The position numbers were made by a program, and so were the translations under genes. A DNA stretch of 64,000 bases from an uncultured Moraxella sp. (GTDB lineage: Bacteria; Pseudomonadota; Gammaproteobacteria; Pseudomonadales; Moraxellaceae): positions 1-64,000 of the forward strand of contig CALTTC010000009.1 of assembly GCA_943908425.1 (NCBI GenBank). The letters are read 5' to 3'. The notes beneath the pieces are model-generated. The model was not told the DNA's origin and searched no databases. It worked only from the letters and a program-made list of their open reading frames with translations. Each line of letters starts with the position of its first letter. The first letter of the stretch is position 1. Of this stretch, positions 9,410 to 16,883 are shown piece by piece.

Positions 9410-11080
9410 ATGCCCCAAAAACCACCCCTTGCCACCAACGACACCTATGCCACTTGCCGTGTACCTAGCCACAAAACGCTGGGGGGCGGTCATTTTGCGG
9501 CATTATACAGTGCCGAACATGTCGCAGGCGGTGAATTTGTTATCGGTGTGGCGTTTGCGACATGGGGGGCGTCCGCGTTTGATGTGCTGGCAGGGCTTAT
9601 GCTTGGCAATCTGCTTGCGGTGCTAAGCTGGGCTTTGGTGTGTAGTCCGATTGCTGTGCGCGCTAGAATTACCCTGTATTATTATCTAGAACGCTTGGCA
9701 GGTCAGGGTCTTACGCGTTATTATACGCTATTAAATGCCCTAATTTTTGCGGTGATTGCTGGGGGTATGCTGACCATTGCTGGCTCGGCGTTAAACGGCT
9801 TAGCAGATGCCCCACAGCAAACCCACTGGTATCCAACTAGCCCTATTTTTGTGCTTAGTGTTGGGGCTTTAGGCATAGCGATGGTCGCTGCAACGTTACG
9901 GGGGTTTGCAAGCTTTGCCCAGTTATCAAAGCTATTTGCCCCGTGGCTGATGACGGTGTTTGTGGTCAGTGGACTTGCCGCCCTGCCTTATCTTTGGCAC
10001 TCACACCCCACGCTTGATGGCTGGCAACTACTCACGCAAGTTGTCTGGAATAATAATACGGATAGCAAAGAGTCACTAAGTCTTTGGCAAATTGCCGCCT
10101 TTGCGTGGGGACTTAATCTACCGCTACATTTGGGCATGGGTGATTTGAGCACCTTACGTTTTGCTAAGCACAAAAATTACGGTTATTATTCAGCCCTTGC
10201 TGCTTATGGTGGGCATGGTGTCGCGTGGGTGGCGTGTGGCGTCTTGGGAGCAACCACGGCATTATTAGTACAAAAACCCTTAAGCGAGCTTGACATCGGT
10301 GGCGTAGTAACGCCGATTTTGGGCATTACTGGCACGCTAGCGGTGGTGCTTGCGTCTTTGACCACCGCCGTTCCTAGTTTTTATCGTGCCTGCCTTGGAT
10401 TTAGCAGTCTTTTTGCTATTTATCGCTATCGCAATATCGCTTGTATTTTGGGAGTAATGATTACAATTATTGCCTGTTTTCCGCTCATTTTTTTGAAATG
10501 GCTTAACATTATGGCGTATTTTAATATCGCCCTAGCTCCCCTTGGGGCGGTCATTGCCTGCGAGCATTTTGTTTTGCCCCGCTTTGGCATTCGCCCCTTT
10601 TGGCGAGAATTAACCCAAAAAACGCACAATTATCCAGCCATTATCGCTTGCACGGTAGGCGTTATGATGGCGGTAATTTTACTTGCGACCAATCTTGTAC
10701 AGTTGTTTTCTGTGTTTATTTGGGTGTATGTTAGCACCGCGTTCGTGTATAGCTTGCTTGCCATCCGCCAAGCACACCCTTTTAGGTCAGCACAAAGCCC
10801 CTCTACTCTATATAGTGATGCTTATGGCGATGAGACCAGTTACCCCATCAGTGTTCAAACTCGCTACCATCGCTATCGCCAGCCGTTGTTTATCGGGGCA
10901 ATGCTGGCACTTGGCATTATGCTTGGGGGCAGTATTTATGGCTTTAGCGTGGCTGACCCCATCGCTTATCGCCCCCTATTTCAAGGCATATTAGCCAGCG
11001 GTAGCGTGCTGTATTTTGTGTGTATTATTGCTTGGCATAGGCAGGCTTACCAAAATTTGTGGCTTAAGACCACCAATTAA
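9410..11080 (+). CDS. Purine/cytosine permease-like transporter (NCS1-like)
   Basis: This 556-residue integral membrane protein has about 12 hydrophobic segments. The N-terminal block GGGHFAALYSAEHVAGGEF and the following first helices resemble purine-cytosine permeases and related NCS1/APC-fold transporters. A broken helix at GMGDLSTLRF and the GGVVTPILG segment are also family-like. The substrate is unknown; nucleobase or a related heterocycle is inference. Translation from 9410 is accepted because the frame is closed just upstream and the hydrophilic N-terminal tail is short. It ends 60 bp before gltX. Confidence 0.65.
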   Translation: MPQKPPLATNDTYATCRVPSHKTLGGGHFAALYSAEHVAGGEFVIGVAFATWGASAFDVLAGLMLGNLLAVLSWALVCSPIAVRARITLYYYLERLAGQGLTRYYTLLNALIFAVIAGGMLTIAGSALNGLADAPQQTHWYPTSPIFVLSVGALGIAMVAATLRGFASFAQLSKLFAPWLMTVFVVSGLAALPYLWHSHPTLDGWQLLTQVVWNNNTDSKESLSLWQIAAFAWGLNLPLHLGMGDLSTLRFAKHKNYGYYSALAAYGGHGVAWVACGVLGATTALLVQKPLSELDIGGVVTPILGITGTLAVVLASLTTAVPSFYRACLGFSSLFAIYRYRNIACILGVMITIIACFPLIFLKWLNIMAYFNIALAPLGAVIACEHFVLPRFGIRPFWRELTQKTHNYPAIIACTVGVMMAVILLATNLVQLFSVFIWVYVSTAFVYSLLAIRQAHPFRSAQSPSTLYSDAYGDETSYPISVQTRYHRYRQPLFIGAMLALGIMLGGSIYGFSVADPIAYRPLFQGILASGSVLYFVCIIAWHRQAYQNLWLKTTN

Positions 11081-11102
11081 ACTTTCACCAATTTTGGCAA
11101 TT

Positions 11103-11111
11103 TGCTATAAT
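11103..11111 (+). promoter_or_regulatory. Extended -10 promoter of gltX
   Basis: TGCTATAAT is a perfect extended -10 element. It overlaps the upstream-most possible ATG of gltX (11110), so transcription would begin near 11118. The translation start must therefore be the later ATG at 11140. Confidence 0.7.
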
Positions 11112-11139
11112 GGCGATGACCACCAATTTTGGAAATTTT

Positions 11140-12624
11140 ATGACCGTTCGCACTCGCATTGCCCCATCGCCCACAGGTTTTCCCCACGTTGGCACCGCTT
11201 ATATTGCCTTATTTAATATGGTATTTGCCAAGGCTCACGGCGGTGAATTTATTTTACGCATTGAAGACACCGACCAAACCCGCTCAACCGCCCAATCAGA
11301 ACAAATGATTTTGGACGCCTTAAAATGGGTAGGCTTGTCGTGGGCAGAAGGCCCTGATGTTGGCGGTCCACACGCCCCTTATCGTCAATCCGAACGCAGT
11401 GCCATTTATCAGCAATACGCCAACGAATTATTAGAAAAAGGACACGCCTTTCGCTGTTTTTGTACAGCAGATGAGCTTGCCCAAATGCGTGATGAACAAA
11501 TAAAACAAGGCTTGCCACAAAAATATGACGGACGCTATGCCACGCTTCCCAAAGAAGAATCCGACAAATTGGCTAAAAGTGGCAAGCCTTTTGTTATCCG
11601 AATGAAAGTGCCAGAATCAGGCGACTGCGTCTTTGATGATATGCTCCGTGGACAAATCACCATTCCCTATGACAGCGTGGATATGCAAGTTTTATTAAAA
11701 ACAGACGGCTTGCCAACCTACCATCTTGCCAACGTGGTTGATGACCATTTAATGCAAATCACCCACGTTATCCGTGGCGAAGAGTGGCTACCGTCCGCCC
11801 CCAAGCACAAATTGCTTTATCAGTATTTTGGCTGGGAGATGCCCAAACTGTGCCATATGCCCCTGCTTAGAAATCCTGATAAATCCAAACTCTCCAAACG
11901 CAAAAATCCCACCTCCATCACCTATTACCGTGATGCAGGGGTCTTACCACAAGCCTTGATGAATTATTTGGGGCGTATGGGCTATAGCCTACCCAGCGAG
12001 CAAGAGCGGTTTAGCCTTGATGAGATGATTGACAGTTTTGATATTCAGCGTGTGTCGCTTGGCGGGCCTATTTTTGATGTAGAAAAATTATACTGGCTAA
12101 ATGGGGAATACCTACGCCAATTATCGCCGACCGAGCTAAAGCACGCTTTGCTTAACTGGGCAACCGATGACGACAAATTAACCGCCATCGCCCACGCCAT
12201 TCAGCCTAGAATCAATCTATTATCCGATGCCATCGGTTTGGCAGGCTTTTATTTTGCTAATCTGCCCAATATTCACGCCGATGATTTTGCTCACAAAAAT
12301 TTGCAAAACGAGCAAATCACCGAGCTACTACAGCTTGCCGTTTGGCAACTAGAAAGCTTACCTGTTTGGTCTGAAAGCAACATTTACCAAACACTAAAAG
12401 GGCTTGCCAAGCACCTTGATATCAAACTCAAAGACTTTATGCAACCATTTTTTATCGCCATTGCAGGCAGTTCTGCCAGCACCCCTGTGATGAGTTCAAT
12501 GGCGATTATTGGGGCAGATATGACCTTGGTACGTCTACGCCACGCCATTGACGTATTGGGCGGTATCAGCAAGAAAAAACTCAAAAAACTAGAAGAAGTG
12601 CATAAAAATTTGCCAAGCTTTTAA
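11140..12624 (+). CDS. gltX: Glutamate--tRNA ligase
   Basis: This 494-residue class I aminoacyl-tRNA synthetase charges tRNA-Glu. The HIGH-type block APSPTGFPHVGTAY is near residues 8-21 and the KMSKS-type loop KLSKRK near residue 250; the C-terminal anticodon-binding helical domain follows. The start at 11140 (MTVRTRIAPSPTG) is preferred because an in-frame ATG at 11110 sits inside the promoter -10 box and adds ten non-conserved residues. The tRNA-Glu gene that this enzyme serves lies 630 bp downstream and is the phage integration site. Confidence 0.96.
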   Translation: MTVRTRIAPSPTGFPHVGTAYIALFNMVFAKAHGGEFILRIEDTDQTRSTAQSEQMILDALKWVGLSWAEGPDVGGPHAPYRQSERSAIYQQYANELLEKGHAFRCFCTADELAQMRDEQIKQGLPQKYDGRYATLPKEESDKLAKSGKPFVIRMKVPESGDCVFDDMLRGQITIPYDSVDMQVLLKTDGLPTYHLANVVDDHLMQITHVIRGEEWLPSAPKHKLLYQYFGWEMPKLCHMPLLRNPDKSKLSKRKNPTSITYYRDAGVLPQALMNYLGRMGYSLPSEQERFSLDEMIDSFDIQRVSLGGPIFDVEKLYWLNGEYLRQLSPTELKHALLNWATDDDKLTAIAHAIQPRINLLSDAIGLAGFYFANLPNIHADDFAHKNLQNEQITELLQLAVWQLESLPVWSESNIYQTLKGLAKHLDIKLKDFMQPFFIAIAGSSASTPVMSSMAIIGADMTLVRLRHAIDVLGGISKKKLKKLEEVHKNLPSF

Positions 12625-12648
12625 ATTAACAAAACAAAGGGAAAAATA

Positions 12649-12999
12649 ATGCTGTACGTACAAACCAAAAAAGACCTAAAAGCCAAAAAAAGCGGTAAGG
12701 GACTTAAAAAACCTCTCTCAAAAGAGATGCGTGCTTTTATACAGGGGGCGATTTTTGCTTTTTGTCAAGCCCACAAGACCCGCTGGTTTTGCACCAAAGA
12801 TTTGTTTGGTAAATCCAAGCATTGGACAGGAACGCCACTAGAGGGCATTGACCCCAAACGCTTAGATAAAATGGTGCCTTATATTTTGCGTGATTACGCA
12901 CTGGGCGATTTTGAGCAACGTAAATCGGATAAAAAAGGACGCATTGGCAAATCAGCCAATAAGTACCGTCTTATGGACAAAAAAACAAAAAACTCTTGA
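12649..12999 (+). CDS. Small basic hypothetical protein
   Basis: This 116-residue, Lys-rich protein has no family I recognise. A good ribosome-binding site (AAAGGG) precedes the ATG. The central part is aromatic/hydrophobic (IQGAIFAFCQAHKTRWFC, then LDKMVPYILRDYALG), and both termini are strongly basic, which would suit a nucleic-acid-binding role (inference). It starts 24 bp after gltX and may share its transcript. Its stop codon overlaps the -35 box of the next tRNA promoter. Confidence 0.6.
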   Translation: MLYVQTKKDLKAKKSGKGLKKPLSKEMRAFIQGAIFAFCQAHKTRWFCTKDLFGKSKHWTGTPLEGIDPKRLDKMVPYILRDYALGDFEQRKSDKKGRIGKSANKYRLMDKKTKNS

Positions 13000-13024
13000 C
13001 AAGGACAAAAAAGACAGCTAAAAT
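12996..13024 (+). promoter_or_regulatory. Promoter of the tRNA-Ala/tRNA-Glu unit
   Basis: A perfect TTGACA at 12996-13001, a 17-bp spacer, and TAAAAT at 13019-13024. The -35 hexamer overlaps the TGA stop (12997-12999) of the upstream reading frame. tRNA-Ala begins 15 bp after the -10 box. Confidence 0.85.
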
Positions 13025-13038
13025 ATGCACACCTTTTA

Positions 13039-13114
13039 GGGGCTATAGCTCAGTTGGTAGAGCACTTGCATGGCATGCAAGGGGTCAGCGGTTCGACTCC
13101 GCTTAGCTCCACCA
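13039..13114 (+). tRNA. tRNA-Ala (GGC)
   Basis: A 76-nt cloverleaf with encoded CCA. The anticodon loop ATGGCAT in the stem CTTGC/GCAAG gives anticodon GGC. The acceptor stem GGGGCTA/TAGCTCC contains the G3:U70 wobble pair that is the classic alanine identity element. Confidence 0.95.
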
Positions 13115-13125
13115 AAGGGCCAGTT

Positions 13126-13230
13126 GTTAAGCAATTAACACAAAACATTGTTAAGTCATTAACAAAAAAATAGTATAAGCACCTAGGCACTGTTTATTTA
13201 GGTTTTAACATTAAATAAATCAGCTTATAC
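13126..13230 (+). other. Structured spacer between tRNA-Ala and tRNA-Glu
   Basis: Two short palindromes, GTTAAGCAATTAAC (13126-13139) and GTTAAGTCATTAAC (13150-13163), are followed by a nested hairpin. Its outer arms are GTATAAGC (13173-13180) and GCTTATAC (13223-13230), and its inner arms TTTATTTA (13193-13200) and TAAATAAA (13212-13219). No separate promoter for tRNA-Glu is evident, so these are likely RNA-processing structures in a dicistronic tRNA transcript (inference). Confidence 0.5.
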
Positions 13231-13256
13231 ACCCTTTAGCGAAAGCAACCATTTTT

Positions 13257-13332
13257 GCTCCGTTCGTCTAGAGGCCTAGGACTCCGCCCTTTCACGGCGG
13301 CAACAGGGGTTCGAATCCCCTACGGAGTACCA
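13257..13332 (+). tRNA. tRNA-Glu (TTC), prophage integration site
   Basis: A 76-nt cloverleaf with encoded CCA and anticodon TTC in the loop CTTTCAC. The acceptor stem GCTCCGT/ACGGAGT closes with a G1:U72 wobble. From the 5' side of the anticodon stem (13284) to two bases past the CCA end, the sequence is repeated at 21666-21716. The 5' half is therefore host DNA and the 3' half was supplied by the phage, leaving an intact gene. Confidence 0.95.
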
Positions 13333-13578
13333 TTTAGAAAGCCATTCTTGCCAAAGAGTGGCTTTTTCTTTGCCTGCTGTTTCGGCTTTACATAGTAAAA
13401 TAGTTTCAATAGGATTTAATCCTACATATTCTGCGAGTTGCCCTATTAGCTCATCATCTGGGACACGTCGCCCTGCTTTGTAGTCACCAAATCTAGTTCT
13501 TTGCATGCCAAATCTTTTTGCTAAATCTAATTGGCTACCTGCTTTTGTTTCAGCTTTACTTATAAGAATTTGTAACAT
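13276..13578 (-). CDS. Phage HTH (XRE-like) repressor with C-terminus crossing attL
   Basis: A 100-residue protein with a helix-turn-helix near residues 12-45: SQLDLAKRFGMQRTRFGDY, then KAGRRVPDDEL. The layout is like the small regulators found beside repressor regions of filamentous phages. The start at 13578 is chosen for its AGGA ribosome-binding site and because the HTH begins soon after. An upstream start at 13635 would add 19 residues across the operator region. The last 18 residues are read antisense through tRNA-Glu and end on a TAG inside the tRNA's host-derived half. In the excised phage the frame would continue differently, so integration changes the C-terminus. Confidence 0.75.
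   Translation of the reverse strand: MLQILISKAETKAGSQLDLAKRFGMQRTRFGDYKAGRRVPDDELIGQLAEYVGLNPIETILLCKAETAGKEKATLWQEWLSKWYSVGDSNPCCRRERAES
13284..13334 (+). repeat. attL core (51 bp)
   Basis: Identical to 21666-21716. It covers the anticodon stem through the CCA end of tRNA-Glu plus TT. The flank diverges at 13283 (T here, C at 21665). It is contained within the 3' end of the leftward repressor reading frame. Confidence 0.95.
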
Positions 13579-13630
13579 TTTGTAAATCCTATTGCTAAGT
13601 AACCAAAAATGGGGCATAATTAGAACATGT

Positions 13631-13692
13631 ACCAAATTTGGTTATTTTTTTGATTTTGTGGTAACCAATTTTGGGGCTAACCAATTTTGGTT
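13631..13692. promoter_or_regulatory. Putative phage repressor operators
   Basis: Three copies of an AACCAAnnTTGGTT-like motif occur: the perfect palindrome ACCAAATTTGGT (13631-13642), the half-degenerate AACCAATTTTGG (13663-13674), and AACCAATTTTGGTT (13679-13692). A further half-site AACCAAAAAT lies at 13601-13610. They sit just upstream of the repressor start, where an autoregulatory operator is expected. Spacing from the first to the third palindrome centre is about 49 bp. Confidence 0.65.
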
Positions 13693-13708
13693 AATTGTGA
13701 ACTATACC

Positions 13709-13837
13709 CTACTTTTTCTTTTTTGTAAACCAAAATACAGCCATTACAGTTGCTACTATGAGTGCAAATACGGCAAGTTCTTGGCTTAGATAGGGTTCAA
13801 TAGTGTTATTAACAGTTGCCTTAACACCTTCAGTCAT
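13709..13837 (-). CDS. 42-residue coat-like single-span membrane protein
   Basis: A short frame missed by length cut-offs. AAAGGA lies about 9 bp before the ATG. The protein has a weakly acidic amphipathic N-terminal half (MTEGVKATVNNTIEPYLSQE), one hydrophobic span (LAVFALIVATVMAVFWF) and a terminal TKKKK. That acidic/hydrophobic/basic profile is typical of processed inoviral coat proteins, but there is no signal peptide. It lies on the repressor strand, opposite to the structural genes, and ends 130 bp before the repressor. Role unknown: a minor coat subunit, an immunity or superinfection-exclusion peptide, or a toxin-like peptide are all possible. Confidence 0.5.
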   Translation of the reverse strand: MTEGVKATVNNTIEPYLSQELAVFALIVATVMAVFWFTKKKK

Positions 13838-13932
13838 TTTTTATTTTCCTTTGAAGTGGCTGAACCGCCCAAGCGGTGCTACAACACCTTTGGGCAATCC
13901 TTTAAATTAACATTTTTTGGACAAACACGCAA

Positions 13933-14430
13933 ATGCTAACACAGTCTAAACCGTCTAAAGCAGTTGCAACAAATTCGCCTAACGTCTCTAACCTTTGGGC
14001 GAATACCGCTCCCCAACCCCAGTTGGGGGGCAACTTATTTCTAGCAATGGTCACTAAAAATACAACAATAACTTCCATTGCTCTAGTCGATGAATCTGGT
14101 AAAACCCTATTAAATAAACAAATGACAGACCCTAAAAAGGGCAAGCCATCTAAAAAGATGGTGGATATCTTTAGCGTTTGGTATGAACTAGCTCCCTTAA
14201 TTAAGGGTAAGCAAGTTTATTTTGAAAACGCAAATAGCGATACGTATTTAATCAGTAAAGCGATGGCAAAAGGCTTTAAGCCCTTGCCCTTTGCTGCATT
14301 AAAATCAGGCTGTACGCCTGTTTGCTTAGGCAAATTGTGTGCGCATAATGCTTTAGTTAAACCAAAGCTTGTTGGCACGGCTTTAGAACGCGCTAAAAAA
14401 CTACAAGCACTATGTAAGCCATTGATTTAG
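13933..14430 (+). CDS. Inoviral hypothetical protein (165 residues)
   Basis: No family recognised with confidence. The first 35 residues are low-complexity and Ser/Asn/Pro-rich; from residue 40 the segment TTITSIALVDESGKTLLNKQM followed by GKQVYFENANSDTYLISKAM looks like the beta-strand pattern of an RNase H-like/DnaQ-like fold with degenerate acidic residues (inference, weak). It is the first rightward gene of the prophage, preceding the long intergenic region. A hairpin CCCCAAC/GTTGGGG (14011-14028) lies inside its 5' part and could affect expression. The ribosome-binding site is poor. Confidence 0.55.
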   Translation: MLTQSKPSKAVATNSPNVSNLWANTAPQPQLGGNLFLAMVTKNTTITSIALVDESGKTLLNKQMTDPKKGKPSKKMVDIFSVWYELAPLIKGKQVYFENANSDTYLISKAMAKGFKPLPFAALKSGCTPVCLGKLCAHNALVKPKLVGTALERAKKLQALCKPLI

Positions 14431-14725
14431 GCTTACCGCCGATTGTTGGGTGGAAGGGCAAGAGACGACAGCGACAATTTAGGCGTAAAATAAAGTACGT
14501 TACTGGGGGAACCTTGCAAAGCGTACAACCGTATGAATGACACCAAATAAACAATAGTAGCGGTGCGGTAAATTGGGTTTATCCCTTGCTAGCATAGTTC
14601 AAGTTTAGGTGGCGTGTGAACGGTGCAAGGGCGGCGAATATAGTCGTAATTCACACAGCAAGGGCATATATCTGTAACCTTGCCCCTTTGACGGTGATGG
14701 GCGAAGCGGTAGCAAAGCACCACAC

Positions 14726-14794
14726 AAGGGCATCATTCTAGAGTTTGTGGTTTTTTTAAAAACCCCAAGCTCTAGGGTGAATATTTGCCCTTTT
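14726..14794. other. Long two-part hairpin in the inoviral intergenic region
   Basis: The inner stem starts CTAGAG (14738) and ends CTCTAG (14775), with only two mismatches over about 18 pairs and a T-run/A-run near the tip. The outer arms AAGGGCA and TGCCCTT extend it. Candidates are the packaging signal or minus-strand origin; a terminator for the upstream gene is also possible. Confidence 0.65.
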
Positions 14795-14875
14795 CTGGCT
14801 CAAGGCTCGCAATAGCAACCCTTGCCAGTTTAGCCACTTACCCCTTAACAACCAAATTTATATAAGTTATTGTTG

Positions 14876-15046
14876 TGGTAAAAGTGGTGGAATTTTGCAC
14901 AATTTCGGCGACTTATCCACACTTTTCCACCCTTTAGGGCTTGCAAACTTATCCACAACGGCTTTATCGTTGTGGGTAAGTTTGTGGAAAAGATGTGGGT
15001 TAAGTCGGGTCCTCCGAAATTGTGTAAAAACCGCCAACTTTTACCA
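14876..15046. other. 171-bp imperfect inverted repeat with DnaA boxes
   Basis: Arms of about 80 bp surround a 7-nt loop GCTTTAT (14961-14967). Matching blocks run TGGTAAAAGT/ACTTTTACCA, CACAATTTCGG/CCGAAATTGTG, CTTTTCCAC/GTGGAAAAG, and CCACAACG/CGTTGTGG. The left arm holds two perfect DnaA boxes TTATCCACA (14913-14921, 14949-14957). The right arm holds near-boxes read on the other strand as TTACCCACA (14971-14979) and TAACCCACA (14994-15002). An AT-rich block adjoins on the left. It resembles a DnaA-assisted origin folded into a hairpin. Confidence 0.8.
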
Positions 15047-15251
15047 TTGGATGTAACCAAGCACACTAGCTAGTTATAAGAGCAGGGGCAAAGCGGCAAC
15101 GATTGCAGCGAAAATACTTTTAAAACAGTGGTTATAGATACTTACAAGATGTTTATTACTCGGCAGAAAGAATAGACAGCTTGTTTAGTAACTGTTAGCA
15201 CTGGGCTTAAAAGATTGTAGCGTAAAGCGTGTTCGCCGCCCAAGGCAAAAG

Positions 15252-15273
15252 CCCCCCACAGTAATACGGGGGG
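15252..15273 (+). other. GC-only hairpin in the rep leader
   Basis: CCCCCC (15252-15257) pairs with GGGGGG (15268-15273) across a 10-nt loop, 33 bp upstream of the rep ATG. There is no T-tract, so it is more likely a translation or attenuation element than a simple terminator. Confidence 0.5.
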
Positions 15274-15306
15274 AAAGAACATTAAATTAAACAAAGCAAG
15301 GCAGGT

Positions 15307-16494
15307 ATGGTAACAATTACACACCAAAGCAAAGCAGATGTAGCCCACGCCACAGGCTCATCTGATGCTTACTTGCAAGCTATCAAACAAAAGATAGCAC
15401 AAGATAGGGCATTGGGTCGCTACTATGGTAAACACCCCCTAGATAGAACAGATGCCATTATCTTTGATACAGGACTTAAACAAGTTTTAGTACGCCGCCC
15501 AACCGATGATGAAAAGTGCATTATTGATTGGATCAACGTAACCGTTAAAACAGATGACTTAGCACGCTTTTTTAAGATAGACACTAAGCACGAAAAACAA
15601 AGACAAGAACAAATTGTAAATGCACTGAGCAAAAAGCTTTTGTTTGTTCTAGGCTTTGGGCTAGATGGTGAAAACAGCTCGGGTCGTAACTTTTATGATA
15701 GAAGCTTTAATTTAGAGTTCAACACTGGCTTTATTGCTATTGGCGGACAACGCGATACGGTGATGATAAGCATTAATGGGCAAGGCTGTAACTACGCAAG
15801 CTTTGATTTTGAAACAAGACTTTATGACTTTCTTACAAAGCTTAAGAGCGCAACGATTACGCGTATTGATTTGGCGCACGATATGTTAACACCTTTATTT
15901 AACATTGATTTGTTTGACCAAATCCACAGTAAAGGCGGATTTAACAAAGGCGGACGTAACCCCGATATTGAATACCGTGGCAACTGGAAAAACCCAAATT
16001 ATAAAGGCAGAACTCTTTACATTGGTAGCCGTCAATCAAGTAAATATTGCCGTATCTATGAAAAAGGCAAAGCCCTTGGCGATCCTGATAGCCCTTGGCT
16101 TAGAATTGAGGTGGAATACAAATCTAATGATATTGTCATACCGCTTAACATTTTGTTAAACCCCACAGACTACTTTATTGCTACTTACCCTTGCTTTTAT
16201 ATCATTGAAGAATCACAACAAGAGCGCCGTTTTGATGTCAGAGACAAAGAAGAGCTAATTAGCTTTGATGCGGCAATAGAGCTTGTTAAAAAACAATATG
16301 GGCGTTACTTACACTTGTTTCGTCAGTGTTTTGACAATGACAAACAGATGCTAGACGTATTAACCGACATTGGCAACAAATCACTGCCTAAACGCCTTGA
16401 TTACTTAACCATACCCAAAGAGTTAAACCAAAAACCCGATGTTGCCAAAATCATTGAACAAATGAAAAAAGCAAGACAACTAGCCACAGCATAG
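15307..16494 (+). CDS. Inovirus replication initiation protein (RstA/Rep_trans-like)
   Basis: A 395-residue protein matching the phage replication-initiation family that begins rolling-circle replication by nicking and attaching through a tyrosine. Family-like features are INVTVKTDDLARFF, the TRIDLAHDM block (RIDLA-x-D is the usual core strand) near residue 193, the RTLYIGSRQSSKYCRIYEKG segment (YIGSR-S-K-RIYEKG is diagnostic) near 237, and LRIEVEYK near 263. An AAGG ribosome-binding site precedes the ATG. The intergenic hairpins immediately upstream are the likely substrate. Confidence 0.88.
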   Translation: MVTITHQSKADVAHATGSSDAYLQAIKQKIAQDRALGRYYGKHPLDRTDAIIFDTGLKQVLVRRPTDDEKCIIDWINVTVKTDDLARFFKIDTKHEKQRQEQIVNALSKKLLFVLGFGLDGENSSGRNFYDRSFNLEFNTGFIAIGGQRDTVMISINGQGCNYASFDFETRLYDFLTKLKSATITRIDLAHDMLTPLFNIDLFDQIHSKGGFNKGGRNPDIEYRGNWKNPNYKGRTLYIGSRQSSKYCRIYEKGKALGDPDSPWLRIEVEYKSNDIVIPLNILLNPTDYFIATYPCFYIIEESQQERRFDVRDKEELISFDAAIELVKKQYGRYLHLFRQCFDNDKQMLDVLTDIGNKSLPKRLDYLTIPKELNQKPDVAKIIEQMKKARQLATA

Positions 16495-16502
16495 GAGACA
16501 AA

Positions 16503-16883
16503 ATGGCTGATTCAATCAACATTAACGGCGTAACTTATGATGCCGATGAAATGTACACAAGAACGCTTACAATCCATGGCGTACAGCCAACCGATTTTGA
16601 AGATTATCGTTATTTAAATGTGTTGGTGCTACATAAAAACCGTGCAACTGGTGCAAAAGGTCAAGCGCAAGCGGAATATCGCTATAATGAATTATCCGAT
16701 TTAGATAAGTTTCACAAACACAGCTACCCTTACTCACTTGATGTAACCATGATCACAGCAAGCGACAAAAAGGGCAGACAAGTACAAGTCATCGTTAAAG
16801 CCGACTTTGACAATGTAACAGAGCTTGAACTCACCCCCAAAAAAGCTAAAACAGCCCAAACAACACAGCGACCAACACAATAA
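16503..16883 (+). CDS. Putative inoviral ssDNA-binding protein (gV-like)
   Basis: A 126-residue protein with a beta-rich pattern and a Lys/Thr/Gln-rich tail, placed directly after rep (8 bp) where inoviruses encode the single-stranded-DNA-binding protein that coats nascent plus strands. Sequence alone does not show a diagnostic motif, so the call rests mainly on position, size and composition. Its TAA overlaps the next ATG by one base (TAATG), suggesting coupled translation. Confidence 0.5.
   Translation: MADSININGVTYDADEMYTRTLTIHGVQPTDFEDYRYLNVLVLHKNRATGAKGQAQAEYRYNELSDLDKFHKHSYPYSLDVTMITASDKKGRQVQVIVKADFDNVTELELTPKKAKTAQTTQRPTQ

Larger units (their letters stand above)
14431..15306. other. 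Inoviral long intergenic region (probable replication/packaging origin)
   Basis: 876 bp without a credible gene between the 165-residue protein and Rep. It contains, in order: an unassigned stretch with repeated GCAAGGG motifs, a long hairpin at 14726-14794, an AT-rich block at about 14850-14875, the DnaA-box inverted repeat at 14876-15046, and a GC hairpin at 15252-15273 just ahead of rep. Filamentous phages keep their plus and minus origins and packaging hairpin in such a region. Which element does which job cannot be told from sequence. Confidence 0.7.

Noticed and set aside
14845..15066. 73-codon leftward frame in the phage intergenic region
   Set aside because: It lies wholly inside the DnaA-box inverted repeat, whose symmetry explains the sequence, and it has no ribosome-binding site.
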